From NCBI RefSeq assembly GCF_027744825.2, contig NC_071351.1, positions 15,637,001 through 15,701,000 on the forward strand: a stretch of 64,000 bases of DNA, in the 5' to 3' direction. Below the pieces are notes generated by a model. That model was not told the origin of the DNA and did no database searches. It saw only the letters and a program-made list of their open reading frames with translations. Source of the stretch: Synchiropus splendidus (taxonomy: Eukaryota > Chordata > Actinopteri > Syngnathiformes > Callionymidae). A program made the position numbers and the translations under genes. Positions 46,421 to 61,249 of the stretch are shown here, piece by piece; the first letter of the stretch is position 1, and each line of letters starts with the position of its first letter.

Positions 46421-47764
46421 AGCAGAAAGGGCCTTTCTCGTTGTTGCACATCAAATCTAAGCTGTCTGAAGTGTTTTTCGAAAGTTATTAACACTTTTAT
46501 GTTTGGCGTTCCGAAACCCACGTTATCTCAGGCTGAAAAGCGTTTTTGTGCATTGTGCCATAACTTTTCAGGGAAGCTTCAGAACATGAAAATTTAACCT
46601 CCCACTATAGCAGAAAGGGTCTTTTTAGTAGTTGCACATCAAATCTAAGCTGTCTGAAGAGTTTTTCGAAAGTTATCAACATTTTTATGTTTGGCATTCC
46701 GAAACCCACCTTATCTCACGCTGAAAAGCGTTTTTACGCATTGTGCCATAACTTTTCAGGGAAGATTCAGAACGTGAAATTTTAACCTCCCACTATAGCA
46801 GAAAGGGTCTTTCTAGTAGTTGCACATCATATCTAAGCTGTCTGAAGTGTTTTTCGAAAGTGATCAACACTTTAATGTTTGGCCTTCCGAAACCCACCTT
46901 ATCTCAGGCTGAAAAGCGTTTTTGTGCATTGTGCCATAACTTTTCAGGGAAGGTACAGAACATGAAATTTTAACCTCCCACTGTAGCAGAAAGGGTCTTT
47001 CTAGTAGTGGCACATCAAATCTAAGCTGTCTGAAGTGTTTATCGAAAGTTATTAACACTTATGTTTGGCGTTCCGAAACCCACCTGATCTCAGGCTGAAA
47101 AGCGTTTTTGTGCATTGTACCATAACTTCTCAGGGAAGCTTCAGAACATGAAATTTTAACATCCCACTTTAGCAGAAAGGGTTTTTCTAGTAGTTGCACA
47201 TCAAATCTAAGCTGTCTGAAGTGTTTTTCGAAAGTTATTAACACTTTTATGTTTGGTGTTCCGAAACCCACTTTATCTCAGGCTGAAAAGCGTTTTTACG
47301 CATTGTGCCATAACTTTTCAGGGAAGCTTCAGAACATGAAATTTTAACCTCCCACTATAGCAGAATGGGTCTTTCTAGTAGTTGCACATCAAATCTAAGC
47401 TGTCTGAAGTGTTTTTCGAAAGTTATCAACACTTTTATGTTTGGCATTCAAGAACCCACCTTATCTCAGGCTGAAAAGCGTTTTTGTGCATTCTGCCATA
47501 ACTTTTCAGGGAAGCTTCAGAACATGAAATTTTAACCTCCCACTGTAGCAGAAAGGGTCTTTCTCGTAGTTGCACATCAAATCTAAGCTGTCTGAAGTGT
47601 TTTTCGAAAGTTATTAACACTTTTATGTTTGGCATTCAAGAACCCACCTTATCTCAGGCTGAAAAGCGTTTTTATGCATTGTGCCATAACTTTTCAGGGA
47701 AGCTGCTGAACATGAAATTTTAACCTCCCACTATAGCAGAAAGGGTCTTTCTAGTAGTTGCACA

Positions 47765-50700
47765 TCAAATCTAAGGTGTCTGAAGTGTTTTTCGAAAGTT
47801 ATCAACACTTATGTTTGGCGTTCCGAAACCCACCTTATCTCTGGCTGTAAAGCGTTTTTGTGCATTGTGCCATAACTTTTCAGGGAAGCTTCAGAACATG
47901 AAATTTTAACCTCCCACTATAGCAGAAAGGGTCTTTCTAGTAGTTGCACATAAAATCTAAGCTGTCTGAAGTGTTTTTCGATATTTTTCAACACTTTTAT
48001 GTTTGGCTTTCCGAAACCCACCTTATTTCAGGCTGAAAAGCGTTTTTGTGCATTGTGCCATAACTTTTCAAGGAAGCTTCAGAACATGAAATTTTAACCT
48101 CCCACTATAGCAGAAAGGGTCTTTCTAGTAGTTGCACATCAAATCTAAGCTGTCTGAAGTGTTTTTCGAAAGTTATTAACACTTTTATGTTTGGCGTTCC
48201 GAAACCCACCTTATCTCAGGCTGAAAAGCGTTTCTACGCATTGTGCCATAACTTTTGAGGGAAGCTTCAGAACATGAAATTTTAACCTCCCACTATAGCA
48301 GAAATGGTCTTTCTAGTAGTTACTCATCAAATCTAAGCTGTCTGAAGTGTTTTTCGAAAGTTATCAACACTTTTATGTTTGGCGTTCCGAAACCCACCTT
48401 ATCTCAGGCTGAAAAGCGTTTTTGTGCATTGTGCCTTAACTTTTCAGCGTAGCTTCAGAACATGAAATTTTAACCGCCCACTATAGCAGAAAGGGTCTTT
48501 CTAGTAGTTGCACATCAAATCTAAGCTGTCTGAAGTGTTTTTCGAAAGTTATCAACACTTTTATGTTTGGCGTTCCGAAACCCACCTTATCTCAGACTGA
48601 AAAGCTTTTTTTGTGCATTGTGCCATAACTTCTCAGGGAAGCTTTAGAAGATGAAATTTTAACCTCCCACTATAGCAGAAAGGGTCTTTCTAGTAGTTGC
48701 ACATCGAATCTAAGCTGTCTCAAGTGTTTTTCGAAAGTTATCAACACTTTTATGTTTGGCGTTCCGAAACCCACCTTATCTCAGGTTGAAAAGCGTTTTA
48801 GTGGATTGTGCCATAACTTTTCAGGGAAGCTTCAGAACATGAAATTTTAACCTCCCACTATAGCAGAAAGGGTCTTTTTAGTAGTTGCACATCAAATCTA
48901 AGCTGTCTGAAGTGTTTTTCGAAAGTTATCAACACTTATGTTTGGCGTTCCGAAACCCACCTTATCTCAGGCTGAAAAGCGTTTTTGTGCATTGTGCCAT
49001 AACTTCTCATGGAAGCTTCAGAACATGAAATTTTAACCTCCCACTATAGCAGAAAGGGTTTTTCTAGTAGTTGCACATCAAATCTAAGCTGTCTGATGTG
49101 TTTTTCGAAAGTTATCAACACTTTTATGTTTGGCGTTCCGAAACCAACCTTATCTCAGTCTGAAAAGCGTTTTTGTGCATTGTGCCATAACTTTTCAGGG
49201 AAGCTTCAGAACATGAAATTTTAACCTCCCACTATAGCAGAAGGGTTCTTTCTAGTAGTTGCACATCAAATCTAAGCTGTCTGAAGTGTTTTTCGAAAGT
49301 TATCAACACTTTTATGTTTGGCGTTCCGAAACCCACCTTATCTCAGGCTGAAAAGCGTTTCTACGCATTGTGCCATAACTTTTCAGGGAAGCTTCAGAAC
49401 ATGAACTTTTAACCTCCCACTATAGCAGAAATGGTCTTTCTAGTAGTTGCACATCAAATCTAAGGTGTCTGAAGTGTTTTTCGAAAGTTATCAACACTTA
49501 TGTTTGGCGTTCCGAAACCCACCTTATCTCTGGCTGTAAAGCGTTTTTGTGCATTGTGCCATAACTTTTCAGGGAAGCTTCAGAACATGAAATTTTAACC
49601 TCCCACTATAGCAGAAAGGGTCTTTCTAGTAGTTGCACATAAAATCTAAGCTGTCTGAAGTGTTTTTCGATATTTTTCAACACTTTTATGTTTGGCTTTC
49701 CGAAACCCACCTTATTTCAGGCTGAAAAGCGTTTTTGTGCATTGTGCCATAACTTTTCAAGGAAGCTTCAGAACATGAAATTTTAACCTCCCACTATAGC
49801 AGAAAGGGTCTTTCTAGTAGTTGCACATCAAATCTAAGCTGTCTGAAGTGTTTTTCGAAAGTTATTAACACTTTTATGTTTGGCGTTCCGAAACCCACCT
49901 TATCTCAGGCTGAAAAGCGTTTCTACGCATTGTGCCATAACTTTTGAGGGAAGCTTCAGAACATGAAATTTTAACCTCCCACTATAGCAGAAATGGTCTT
50001 TCTAGTAGTTACTCATCAAATCTAAGCTGTCTGAAGTGTTTTTCGAAAGTTATCAACACTTTTATGTTTGGCGTTCCGAAACCCACCTTATCTCAGGCTG
50101 AAAAGCGTTTTTGTGCATTGTGCCTTAACTTTTCAGCGTAGCTTCAGAACATGAAATTTTAACCGCCCACTATAGCAGAAAGGGTCTTTCTAGTAGTTGC
50201 ACATCAAATCTAAGCTGTCTGAAGTGTTTTTCGAAAGTTATCAACACTTTTATGTTTGGCGTTCCGAAACCCACCTTATCTCAGACTGAAAAGCTTTTTT
50301 TGTGCATTGTGCCATAACTTCTCAGGGAAGCTTTAGAAGATGAAATTTTAACCTCCCACTATAGCAGAAAGGGTCTTTCTAGTAGTTGCACATCGAATCT
50401 AAGCTGTCTCAAGTGTTTTTCGAAAGTTATCAACACTTTTATGTTTGGCGTTCCGAAACCCACCTTATCTCAGGTTGAAAAGCGTTTTAGTGGATTGTGC
50501 CATAACTTTTCAGGGAAGCTTCAGAACATGAAATTTTAACCTCCCACTATAGCAGAAAGGGTCTTTTTAGTAGTTGCACATCAAATCTAAGCTGTCTGAA
50601 GTGTTTTTCGAAAGTTATCAACACTTATGTTTGGCGTTCCGAAACCCACCTTATCTCAGGCTGAAAAGCGTTTTTGTGCATTGTGCCATAACTTCTCATG

Positions 50701-51150
50701 GAAGCTTCAGAACATGAAATTTTAACCTCCCACTATAGCAGAAAGGGTTTTTCTAGTAGTTGCACATCAAATCTAAGCTGTCTGATGTGTTTTTCGAAAG
50801 TTATCAACACTTTTATGTTTGGCGTTCCGAAACCAACCTTATCTCAGTCTGAAAAGCGTTTTTGTGCATTGTGCCATAACTTTTCAGGGAAGCTTCAGAA
50901 CATGAAATTTTAACCTCCCACTATAGCAGAAGGGTTCTTTCTAGTAGTTGCACATCAAATCTAAGCTGTCTGAAGTGTTTTTCGAAAGTTATCAACACTT
51001 TTATGTTTGGCGTTCCGAAACCCACCTTATCTCAGGCTGAAAAGCGTTTCTACGCATTGTGCCATAACTTTTCAGGGAAGCTTCAGAACATGAACTTTTA
51101 ACCTCCCACTATAGCAGAAATGGTCTTTCTAGTAGTTGCACATCAAATCT
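47765..51150 (-). repeat. 9-monomer (1689-bp) tandem duplication
   Basis: Unit 1 starts near 47771 and unit 2 near 49460. Both carry, in order, CTAAGGTGTC, a CTCTGGCTGTAAAGCG unit, TCGATATTTTTCAACAC, AGTTACTCATCAAATC, CTTAACTTTTCAGCGTAGC and the GGTTGAAAAGCGTTTTAGTGG unit. The copies look nearly identical by eye. Confidence 0.85.
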
Positions 51151-53300
51151 AAGCTGTCTGAAGTGTTTTTCGAAAGTTATCAACACTTTTATGTTTGGCG
51201 TTCCAAAACCCACCTTATTTCAGGCTGAAAAGCGTTTTTGTGCATTGTGCCATAACTTTTCAGGGAAGCTTCAGAACATGAAATTTTAACCTCCCACTAT
51301 AGCAGAAAGGGTCTTCCTAGTAGTTGCACATCAAATCTAAGCTGTCTGAAGTGTTTTTCGAAAGTTATCAACACTTTTATGTTTGGCGTTCCGAAACCCA
51401 CCTTATCTCAGGCTGAAAAGCGTTTTTGTGCATTGTGCCATAACTTCTAAGGGAAGCTTCAGAACATGAAATTTTAACCTCCCACTATAGCAGAAAGGGT
51501 CTTTCTAGTAGTGGCACATCAAATCTAAGCTGTCTGAAGTGTTTTTTTAAAGTTATCAACACTTTTATGTTTGGCGTTCCGAAACCCACCTTATCTCAGG
51601 CTGAAAAGCGTTTTTGTGCATTGTGCCATAACTTCTAAGGGAAGCTTCAGAACATGAAATTTTAACCTCCCACTATAGCAGAAAGGGTCTTTCTAGTAGT
51701 TGCACATCAAATCTAAGCAGTCTGAAGTGTTTTTCGAAAGTTATCAAGACTTTTACGTTTGGCGTTCCGAAACCGACCTTATCTCAGGCTGAAAATCGTT
51801 TTTGTGCATTGTGCCATAACTTTTCAGTGAAGCTTCAGAACATGAAATTTTAGCCTCCCACTATAGCAGAAAGGGCCTTTCTAGTTGTTGCACATCAAAT
51901 CTAAGCTGTCTGAAGTGTTTTTCGAAAGTTATCAACACTTTTATGTTTGGCGTTCCAAAACCCACCCTATTTCAGGCTGAAAAGCGTTTTTGTGCATTGT
52001 GCCATAACTTTTCAGGGAAGCTTCAGAACATGAAATTTTAACCTCCCACTATCGCAGAAAGGGTCTTTCTAGAAGTTGCATATCAAATCTAAGCTGTCTG
52101 ATGTGTTTTTCGAAAGTTATCAACACTTTTATGTTTGGCGTTCCGAAACCAACCTTATCTCAGTCTGAAAAGCGTTTTTGTGCATTGTGCCATAACTTTT
52201 CAGGGAAGCTTCAGAACATGAAATTTTAACCTCCCACTATAGCAGAAGGGGTCTTTCTAGTAGTTGCACATCAAATCTAAGCTGTCTGAAGTGTTTTTCG
52301 AAAGTTATCAACACTTTTATGTTTGGCGTTCCGAAACCCACCTTATCTCAGGCTGAAAAGCGTTTCTACGCATTGTGCCATAACTTTTCAGGGAAGCTTC
52401 AGAACATGAACTTTTAACCTCCCACTATAGCAGAAATGGTCTTTCTAGTAGTTGCACATCAAATCTAAGCTGTCTGAAGTGTTTTTCGAAAGTTATCAAC
52501 ACTTTTATGTTTGGCGTTCCAAAACCCACCTTATTTCAGGCTGAAAAGCGTTTTTGTGCATTGTGCCATAACTTTTCAGGGAAGCTTCAGAACATGAAAT
52601 TTTAACCTCCCACTATAGCAGAAAGGGTCTTCCTAGTAGTTGCACATCAAATCTAAGCTGTCTGAAGTGTTTTTCGAAAGTTATCAACACTTTTATGTTT
52701 GGCGTTCCGAAACCCACCTTATCTCAGGCTGAAAAGCGTTTTTGTGCATTGTGCCATAACTTCTAAGGGAAGCTTCAGAACATGAAATTTTAACCTCCCA
52801 CTATAGCAGAAAGGGTCTTTCTAGTAGTGGCACATCAAATCTAAGCTGTCTGAAGTGTTTTTTTAAAGTTATCAACACTTTTATGTTTGGCGTTCCGAAA
52901 CCCACCTTATCTCAGGCTGAAAAGCGTTTTTGTGCATTGTGCCATAACTTCTAAGGGAAGCTTCAGAACATGAAATTTTAACCTCCCACTATAGCAGAAA
53001 GGGTCTTTCTAGTAGTTGCACATCAAATCTAAGCAGTCTGAAGTGTTTTTCGAAAGTTATCAAGACTTTTACGTTTGGCGTTCCGAAACCGACTTTATCT
53101 CAGGCTGAAAATCGTTTTTGTGCATTGTGCCATAACTTTTCAGGGAAGCTTCAGAACATGAAATTTTAGCCTCCCACTATAGCAGAAAGGGCCTTTCTAG
53201 TTGTTGCACATCAAATCTAAGCTTTCTGAAGTGTTTTTCGAAAGTTATCAACACTTTTGTTTGGCGTTCCGAAACCCACCTTATCTCAGGCTGAAAAGCG
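51100..53300 (-). repeat. Second occurrence of the 7-monomer (1316-bp) higher-order repeat
   Basis: The series found at 43780-46420 recurs: GTCTTCCTAGTAG markers at about 51312 and 52628 (1316 apart) and CTATCGCAG at 52053, 6946 bases after 45107. Confidence 0.8.
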
Positions 53301-54479
53301 TTTTTGTGCATTGTGCCATAACTTTTCAGGGAAGCTTCAGAACATGAAATTTTAACCTCCCACTATAGCAGAAAGGGTCTTTCTCGTAGTTGCACATCAA
53401 ATCTAAGCTGTCTGAAGTGTTTTTCGAAAGTTATCAACACTTTTATGTTTGACTTTCCGAAACCCACCTTATCTCAGGCTGAAAATAGTTTTTGTGCATT
53501 GTGCCATAACTTTTCAGGGAAGCTTCAGAACATGAAATTTTAAACTCCCACTATAGCAGAAAGGGCCTTTCTCGTTGTTGCACATCAAATCTAAGCTGTC
53601 TGAAGTGTTTTTCGAAAGTTATTAACACTTTTATGTTTGGCGTTCCGAAACCCACGTTATCTCAGGCTGAAAAGCGTTTTTGTGCATTGTGCCATAACTT
53701 TTCAGGGAAGCTTCAGAACATGAAAATTTAACCTCCCACTATAGCAGAAAGGGTCTTTCTAGTAGTGGCACATCAAATCTAAGCTGTCTGAAGTGTTTAT
53801 CGAAAGTTATTAACACTTATGTTTGGCGTTCCGAAACCCACCTGATCTCAGACTGAAAAGCGTTTTTGTGCATTGTACCATAACTTCTCAGGGAAGCTTC
53901 AGAACATGAAATTTTAACATCCCACTTTAGCAGAAAGGGTTTTTCTAGTAGTTGCACATCAAATCTAAGCTGTCTGAAGTGTTTTTCGAAAGTTATTAAC
54001 ACTTTTATGTTTGGTGTTCCGAAACCCACTTTATCTCAGGCTGAAAAGCGTTTTTACGCATTGTGCCATAACTTTTCAGGGAAGCTTCAGAACATGAAAT
54101 TTTAACCTCCCACTATAGCAGAATGGGTCTTTCTAGTAGTTGCACATCAAATCTAAGCTGTCTGAAGTGTTTTTCGAAAGTTAACAACACTTTTATGTTT
54201 GGCATTCAAGAACCCACCTTATCTCAGGCTGAAAAGCGTTTTTGTGCATTGTGCCATAACTTTTCAGGGAAGCTTCAGAACATGAAATTTTAACCTCCCA
54301 CTGTAGCAGAAAGGGTCTTTCTCGTAGTTGCACATCAAATCTAAGCTGTCTGAAGTGTTTTTCGAAAGTTATTAACACTTTTATGTTTGGCGTTCCGAAA
54401 CCCACCTTATCTCAGGCTGAAAAGCGTTTTTATGCATTGTGCCATAACTTTTCAGGGAAGCTGCTGAACATGAAATTTT

Positions 54480-57400
54480 AACCTCCCACTATAGCAGAAA
54501 GGGTCTTTCTAGTAGTTGCACATCAAATCTAAGGTGTCTGAAGTGTTTTTCGAAAGTTATCAACACTTATGTTTGGCGTTCCGAAACCCACCTTATCTCA
54601 GGCTGTAAAGCGTTTTTGTGCATTGTGCCATAACTTTTCAGGGAAGCTTCAGAACATGAAATTTTAACCTCCCACTATAGCAGAAAGGGTCTTTCTAGTA
54701 GTTGCACATAAAATCTAAGCTGTCTGAAGTGTTTTTCGATATTTTTCAACACTTTTATGTTTGGCTTTCCGAAACCCACCTTATCTCAGGCTGAAAAGCG
54801 TTTTTGTGCATTGTGCCATAACTTTTCAGGGAGGCTTCAGAACATGAAATTTTAACCTCCCACTATAGCAGAAAGGGTCTTTCTAGTAGTTGCACATTAA
54901 ATCTAAGATGTCTGAAGTGTTTTTCGAAAGTTATCAACACTTTTATGTTTGGCGTTCCGAAACCCACCTTATTTCAGGCTGAAAAGCGTTTTTGTGCATT
55001 GTGCCATAACTTTTCAAGGAAGCTTCAGAACATGAAATTTTAACCTCCCACTATAGCAGAAAGGGTCTTTCTAGTAGTTGCACATCAAATCTAAGCTGTC
55101 TGAAGTGTTTTTCGAAAGTTATTAACACTTTTATGTTTGGCGTTCCGAAACCCACCTTATCTCAGGCTGAAAAGCGTTTCTACGCATTGTGCCATAACTT
55201 TTGAGGGAAGCTTCAGAACATGAAATTTTAACCTCCCACTATAGCAGAAATGGTCTTTCTAGTAGTTACTCATCAAATCTAAGCTGTCTGAAGTGTTTTT
55301 CGAAAGTTATCAACACTTTTATGTTTGGCGTTCCGAAACCCACCTTATCTCAGGCTGAAAAGCGTTTTTGTGCATTGTGCCTTAACTTTTCAGCGTAGCT
55401 TCAGAACATGAAATTTTAACCGCCCACTATAGCAGAAAGGGTCTTTCTAGTAGTTGCACATCAAATCTAAGCTGTCTCAAGTGTTTTTCGAAAGTTATCA
55501 ACACTTTTATGTTTGGCGTTCCGAAACCCACCTTATCTCAGGTTGAAAAGCGTTTTAGTGGATTGTGCCATAACTTTTCAGGGAAGCTTCAGAACATGAA
55601 ATTTTAACCTCCCACTATAGCAGAAATGGTCTTTCTCGTAGTTGCACATCAAATCTAAGCTGTCTGAAGTGTTTTTCGAAAGTTATCAACACTTTTATGT
55701 TTGGCTTTCCGAAACCCACCTTATCTCAGGCTGAAAAGCGTTTTTGTGCATTGTGCCATAACTTTTCAGGGAAGCTTCAGAACATGAAATTTTAAACTCC
55801 CACTATAGCAGAAAGGGCCTTTCTCGTTGTTGCACATCAAATCTAAGCTGTCTGAAGTGTTTATCGAAAGTTATTAACACTTATGTTTGGCGTTCCGAAA
55901 CCCACCTGATCTCAGGCTGAAAAGCGTTTTTGTGCATTGTACCATAACTTCTCAGGGAAGCTTCAGAACATGAAATTTTAACCTCCCAATATAGCAGAAT
56001 GGGTCTTTCTAGTAGTTGCACATCAAATCTAAGCTGTCTGAAGTGTTTTTCGAAAGTTATCAACACTTTTATGTTTGGCATTCAAGAACCCACCTTATCT
56101 CAGGCTGAAAAGCGTTTTTGGGCATTGTGCCATAACTTTTCAGGGAAGCTTCAGAACATGAAATTTTAACCTCCCACTATAGCAGAAAGGGTCTTTTTAG
56201 TAGTTGCACATCAAATCTAAGCTGTCTGAAGTGTTTTTCGAAAGTTATCAACACTTATGTTTGGCGTTCCGAAACCCACCTTATCTCAGGCTGAAAAGCG
56301 TTTTTGTGCATTGTGCCATAACTTTTCAGGGAAGCTTCAGAACATGAAATTTTAACCTCCCACTATAGCAGAAAGGGTCTTTCTAGTAGTTGCACATAAA
56401 ATCTAAGCTGTCTGAAGTGTTTTTCGATATTTTTCAACACTTTTATGTTTGGCTTTCCGAAACCCACCTTATCTCAGGCTGAAAAGCGTTTTTGTGCATT
56501 GTGCCATAACTTTTCAGGGAGGCTTCAGAACATGAAATTTTAACCTCCCACTATAGCAGAAAGGGTCTTTCTAGTAGTTGCACATTAAATCTAAGATGTC
56601 TGAAGTGTTTTTCGAAAGTTATCAACACTTTTATGTTTGGCGTTCCGAAACCCACCTTATTTCAGGCTGAAAAGCGTTTTTGTGCATTGTGCCATAACTT
56701 TTCAAGGAAGCTTCAGAACATGAAATTTTAACCTCCCACTATAGCAGAAAGGGTCTTTCTAGTAGTTGCACATCAAATCTAAGCTGTCTGAAGTGTTTTT
56801 CGAAAGTTATTAACACTTTTATGTTTGGCGTTCCGAAACCCACCTTATCTCCGGCTGAAAAGCGTTTCTACGAATTGTGCCATAACTTTTGAGGGAATCT
56901 TCAGAACATGAAATTTTAACCTCCCACTATAGCAGAAATGGTCTTTCTAGTAGTTACTCATCAAATCTAAGCTGTCTGAAGTGTTTTTCGAAAGTTATCA
57001 ACACTTTTATGTTTGGCGTTCCGAAACCCACCTTATCTCAGGCTGAAAAGCGTTTTTGTGCATTGTGCCTTAACTTTTCAGCGTAGCTTCAGAACATGAA
57101 ATTTTAACGGCCCACTATAGCAGAAAGGGTCTTTCTAGTAGTTGCACATCAAATCTAAGCTGTCTGAAGTGTTTTTCGAAAGTTATCAACACTTTTATGT
57201 TTGGCGTTCCGAAACCCACCTTATCTCAGGCTGAAAAGCTTTTTTTGTGCATTGTGCCATAACTTCTCAGGGAAGATTCAGAACATGAAATTTTAACCTC
57301 CCACTATAGCAGAAATGGTCTTTCTCGTAGTTGCACATCAAATCTAAGCTGTCTCAAGTGTTTTTCGAAAGTTATCAACACTTTTATGTTTGGCGTTCCG

Positions 57401-58500
57401 AAACCCACCTTATCTCAGGTTGAAAAGCGTTTTAGTGGATTGTGCCATAACTTTTCAGGGAAGCTTCAGAACATGAAATTTTAACCTCCCACTATAGCAG
57501 AAATGGTCTTTCTCGTAGTTGCACATCAAATCTAAGCTGTCTGAAGTGTTTTTCGAAAGTTATCAACACTTTTATGTTTGGCTTTCCGAAACCCACCTTA
57601 TCTCAGGCTGAAAAGCGTTTTTGTGCATTGTGCCATAACTTTTCAGGGAAGCTTCAGAACATGAAATTTTAAACTCCCACTATAGCAGAAGGGGCCTTTC
57701 TCGTTGTTGCACATCAAATCTAAGCTGTCTGAAGTGTTTATCGAAAGTTATTAACACTTATGTTTGGCGTTCCGAAACCCACCTGATCTCAGGCTGAAAA
57801 GCGTTTTTGTGCATTGTACCATAACTTCTCAGGGAAGCTTCAGAACATGAAATTTTAACCTCCCAATATAGCAGAATGGGTCTTTCTAGTAGTTGCACAT
57901 CAAATCTAAGCTGTCTGAAGTGTTTTTCGAAAGTTATCAACACTTTTATGTTTGGCATTCAAGAACCCACCTTATCTCAGGCTGAAAAGCGTTTTTGGGC
58001 ATTGTGCCATAACTTTTCAGGGAAGCTTCAGAACATGAAATTTTAACCTCCCACTATAGCAGAAAGGGTCTTTTCAGTAGTTGCACATCAAATCTAAGCT
58101 GTCTGAAGTGTTTTTCGAAAGTTATCAACACTTATGTTTGGCGTTCCGAAACCTACCTTATCTCAGGCTGAAAAGCGTTTTTGTGCATTGTGCCATAACT
58201 TCTCATGGAAGCTTCAGAACATGAAATTTTAACCTCCCACTATAGCAGAAAGGGTTTTTCTAGTAGTTGCACATCAAATCTAAGCTGTCTGAAGTGTTTT
58301 TCGAAAGTTATTAACACTTTTATCTTTGGTGTTCCGAAACCCACTTTATCTCAGGCTGAAAAGCGTTTTTACGCATTGTGCCATAACTTTTCAGGGAAGC
58401 TTCAGAACATGAAATTTTAACCTCCCACTATAGCAGAATGGGTCTTTCTAGTAGTTGCACATCAAATCTAAGCTGTCTGAAGTGTTTTTCGAAAGTTATC
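54480..58500 (-). repeat. Higher-order repeat block of about 9-10 monomers, two units
   Basis: The AGTTACTCATCAAATC unit recurs 1688 bases apart (ORF-equivalent positions 55201 and 56889), and the unit with CCCAATATAGCAGAATGGG recurs 1877 bases apart (55881 and 57758). The block shares its series of variants with 47765-51150. Confidence 0.7.
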
Positions 58501-61249
58501 AACACTTTTATGTTTGGCATTCAAGAACCCACCTTATCTCAGGCTGAAAAGCGTTTTTTGTGCATTGTGCCATAACTTTTCAGGGAAGCTTCAGAACATG
58601 AAATTTTAACCTCCCACTGTAGCAGAAAGGGTCTTTCTCGTAGTTGCACATCAAATCTAAGGTGTCTGAAGTGTTCTTCGAAAGTTATCAACACTTTTCT
58701 GTTTGGCGTTCCAAAACCCACCTTATCTCAGGCTGAAAAGCTTTTTTGTGCATTGTGCCATAACTTTTCAGGGAAGCTTCAGAACATGAAATTTTAACCT
58801 CCCACTATAGCAGAAAGGGCCTTTCTAGTTGTTGCACATCAAATCTAAGCTGTCTGAAGTGTTTTTCGAAAGTTATTAACACTTTTATGTTTGGCGTTCC
58901 GAAACCCACCTTATCTCAGGCTGAAAAGCGTTTTTGTGCATTGTGCCATAACTTTTCAGGGAAGCTTCAGAACATGAAATTTTAACCTCCCACTATAGCA
59001 GAAAGGGTCTTTCTAGTAGTTGCACATCAAATCTAAGCTGTCTGAAGTGTTTTTCGAAAGTTATTAACACTTTTATGTTTGGCGTTCCGAAACCCACCTT
59101 ATCTCAGGCTGAAAAGTGTTTCTACGCATTGTGCCATAACTTTTGAGGGAAGCTTCAGAACATGAAATTTTAACCTCCCACTATAGCAGAAATGGTCTTT
59201 CTAGTAGTTACTCATCAAATCTAAGCTGTCTGAAGTGTTTTTCGAAAGTTATCAACACTTTTATGTTTGGCGTTCCGAAACCCACCTTATCTCAGGCTGA
59301 AAAGCGTTTTTGTGCATTGTGCCTTAACTTTTCAGCGTAGCTTCAGAACATGAAATTTTAACCTCCCACTATAGCAGAAAGGGTCTTTCTAGTAGTTGCA
59401 CATCAAATCTAAGCTGTCTGAAGTGTTTTTCGAAAGTTATCAACACTTTTATGTTTGGCGTTCCGAAACCCACCTTATCTCAGGCTGAAAAGCTTTTTTT
59501 GTGCATTGTGCCATAACTTCTCAGGGAAGCTTCAGAAGATGAAATTTTAACCTCCCACTATAGCAGAAAGGGTCTTTCTAGTAGTTGCACATCAAATCTA
59601 AGCTGTCTCAAGTGTTTTTCGAAAGTTATCAACACTTTTATGTTTGGCGTTCCGAAACCCACCTTATCTCAGGTTGAAAAGCGTTTTTGTGGATTGTGCC
59701 ATAACTTTTCAGGGAAGCTTCAGAACATGAAATTTTAACCTCCCACTATAGCAGAAAGGGTCTTTCTGGTAGTTGCACATCAAATCTAAGCTGTCTGAAG
59801 TGTTTTTCGAAAGTTATCAACACTTTTATGTTTGGCGTTCCGAAACCCACCTTATCTCAGGCTGAAAAGCTTTTTTTGTGCATTGTGCCATAACTTCTCA
59901 GGGAAGCTTCAGAAAATGAAATTTTAACCTCCCACTATAGCAGAAAGGGTCTTTCTAGTAGTTGCACATCAAATCTAAGCTGTCTCTAGTGTTCTTCGAA
60001 AGTTATCAACACTTTGATGTTTGGCGTTCCGAAACCCACCTTATCAACAGGCTGAAAAGCGTTTTTGTGCATTGTGCCATAACTTTTCAGGGAAGCTTCA
60101 GAACATGAAATTTTAACCTCACACTATAGCAGAAAGGGTCTTTCTAGTAGTTGCACATCAAATATAAGCTGTCTGAAGTGTTTTTCGAAAGTTATCAACA
60201 CTTTTATGTTTGGCGTTCCGAAACCCACCTTATCTCAGGCTGAAAAGCGTTTTTGTGCATTGTGCCATAACTTTTCAGGGAAGCTTCAGAACATGAAATT
60301 TTAACCTTCCACTATTGCAGAAAAGGTCTTTCTGGTAGTTGCACATCAAATCTAAGCTGTCTGAAGTGTTTTTCGAAAGTTATCAACACTTTTATGTTTG
60401 GCGTTCCGAAACCCACCTTATCTCAGGCTGAAAATCGTTTTTCTGGATTGTGCCATAACTTTTCAGGGAAGCTTCAGAACATGAAATTTTAACCTCCCAC
60501 TATAGCAGAAAGGGTCTTTCTAGTAGTTGCACATCAAATCTAAGCTGTCTGGAGTGTTTTTTGAAAGTTATCAACACTTTTATGTTTGGCGTTCCGAAAC
60601 CCACCTTATCTCAGGCTGAAAAGCTTTTTTGTGCATTGTGCCATAACTTTTCAGGGAAGCTTCAGAACATGAAATTTTAACCTCCCACTCTAGTTGAAAG
60701 GGTCTTTCTAGTAGTTGCACATCAAATCTAAGCTGTCTCAAGTGTTTTTCGAAAGTTATCAACACTTTTATGTTTGGCGTTCCGAAACCCACCTTATCTC
60801 AGGCTGAAAATCGTTTTTGTGCATTGTGCCATAACTTTTCAGGGAAGATTCAGAACATGAAATTTTAACCTCCCACTATAGCAGAAAGGGTCTTTCTAGT
60901 AGTTGCACATCAAATCTAAGCTGTCTGAAGTGTATTTCGAAAGTTATCAACACTTTGATGTTTGGCGTTCCGAAACCCACCTTATCTCAGGCTGAAAAGC
61001 GTTTTTGTGCATTGTGCCATAACTTTTCAGGGAAGCTTCAGAACATGAAATTTTAACCTCCCACTATAGCAGAAAGGGTCTTTCCAGAAGTTGCACATCA
61101 AATCTAAGCTGTCTGATGTGTTTTTTGAAAGTTATTAACACTTTTATGTTTGGCGTTCCGAAACCCACCTTATCTCAGGCTGAAAAGCGTTTTTGTGCAT
61201 TGTGCCATAACTTTTCAGGGAAGCTTCAGAACATGAAAGTTTAACCTCC

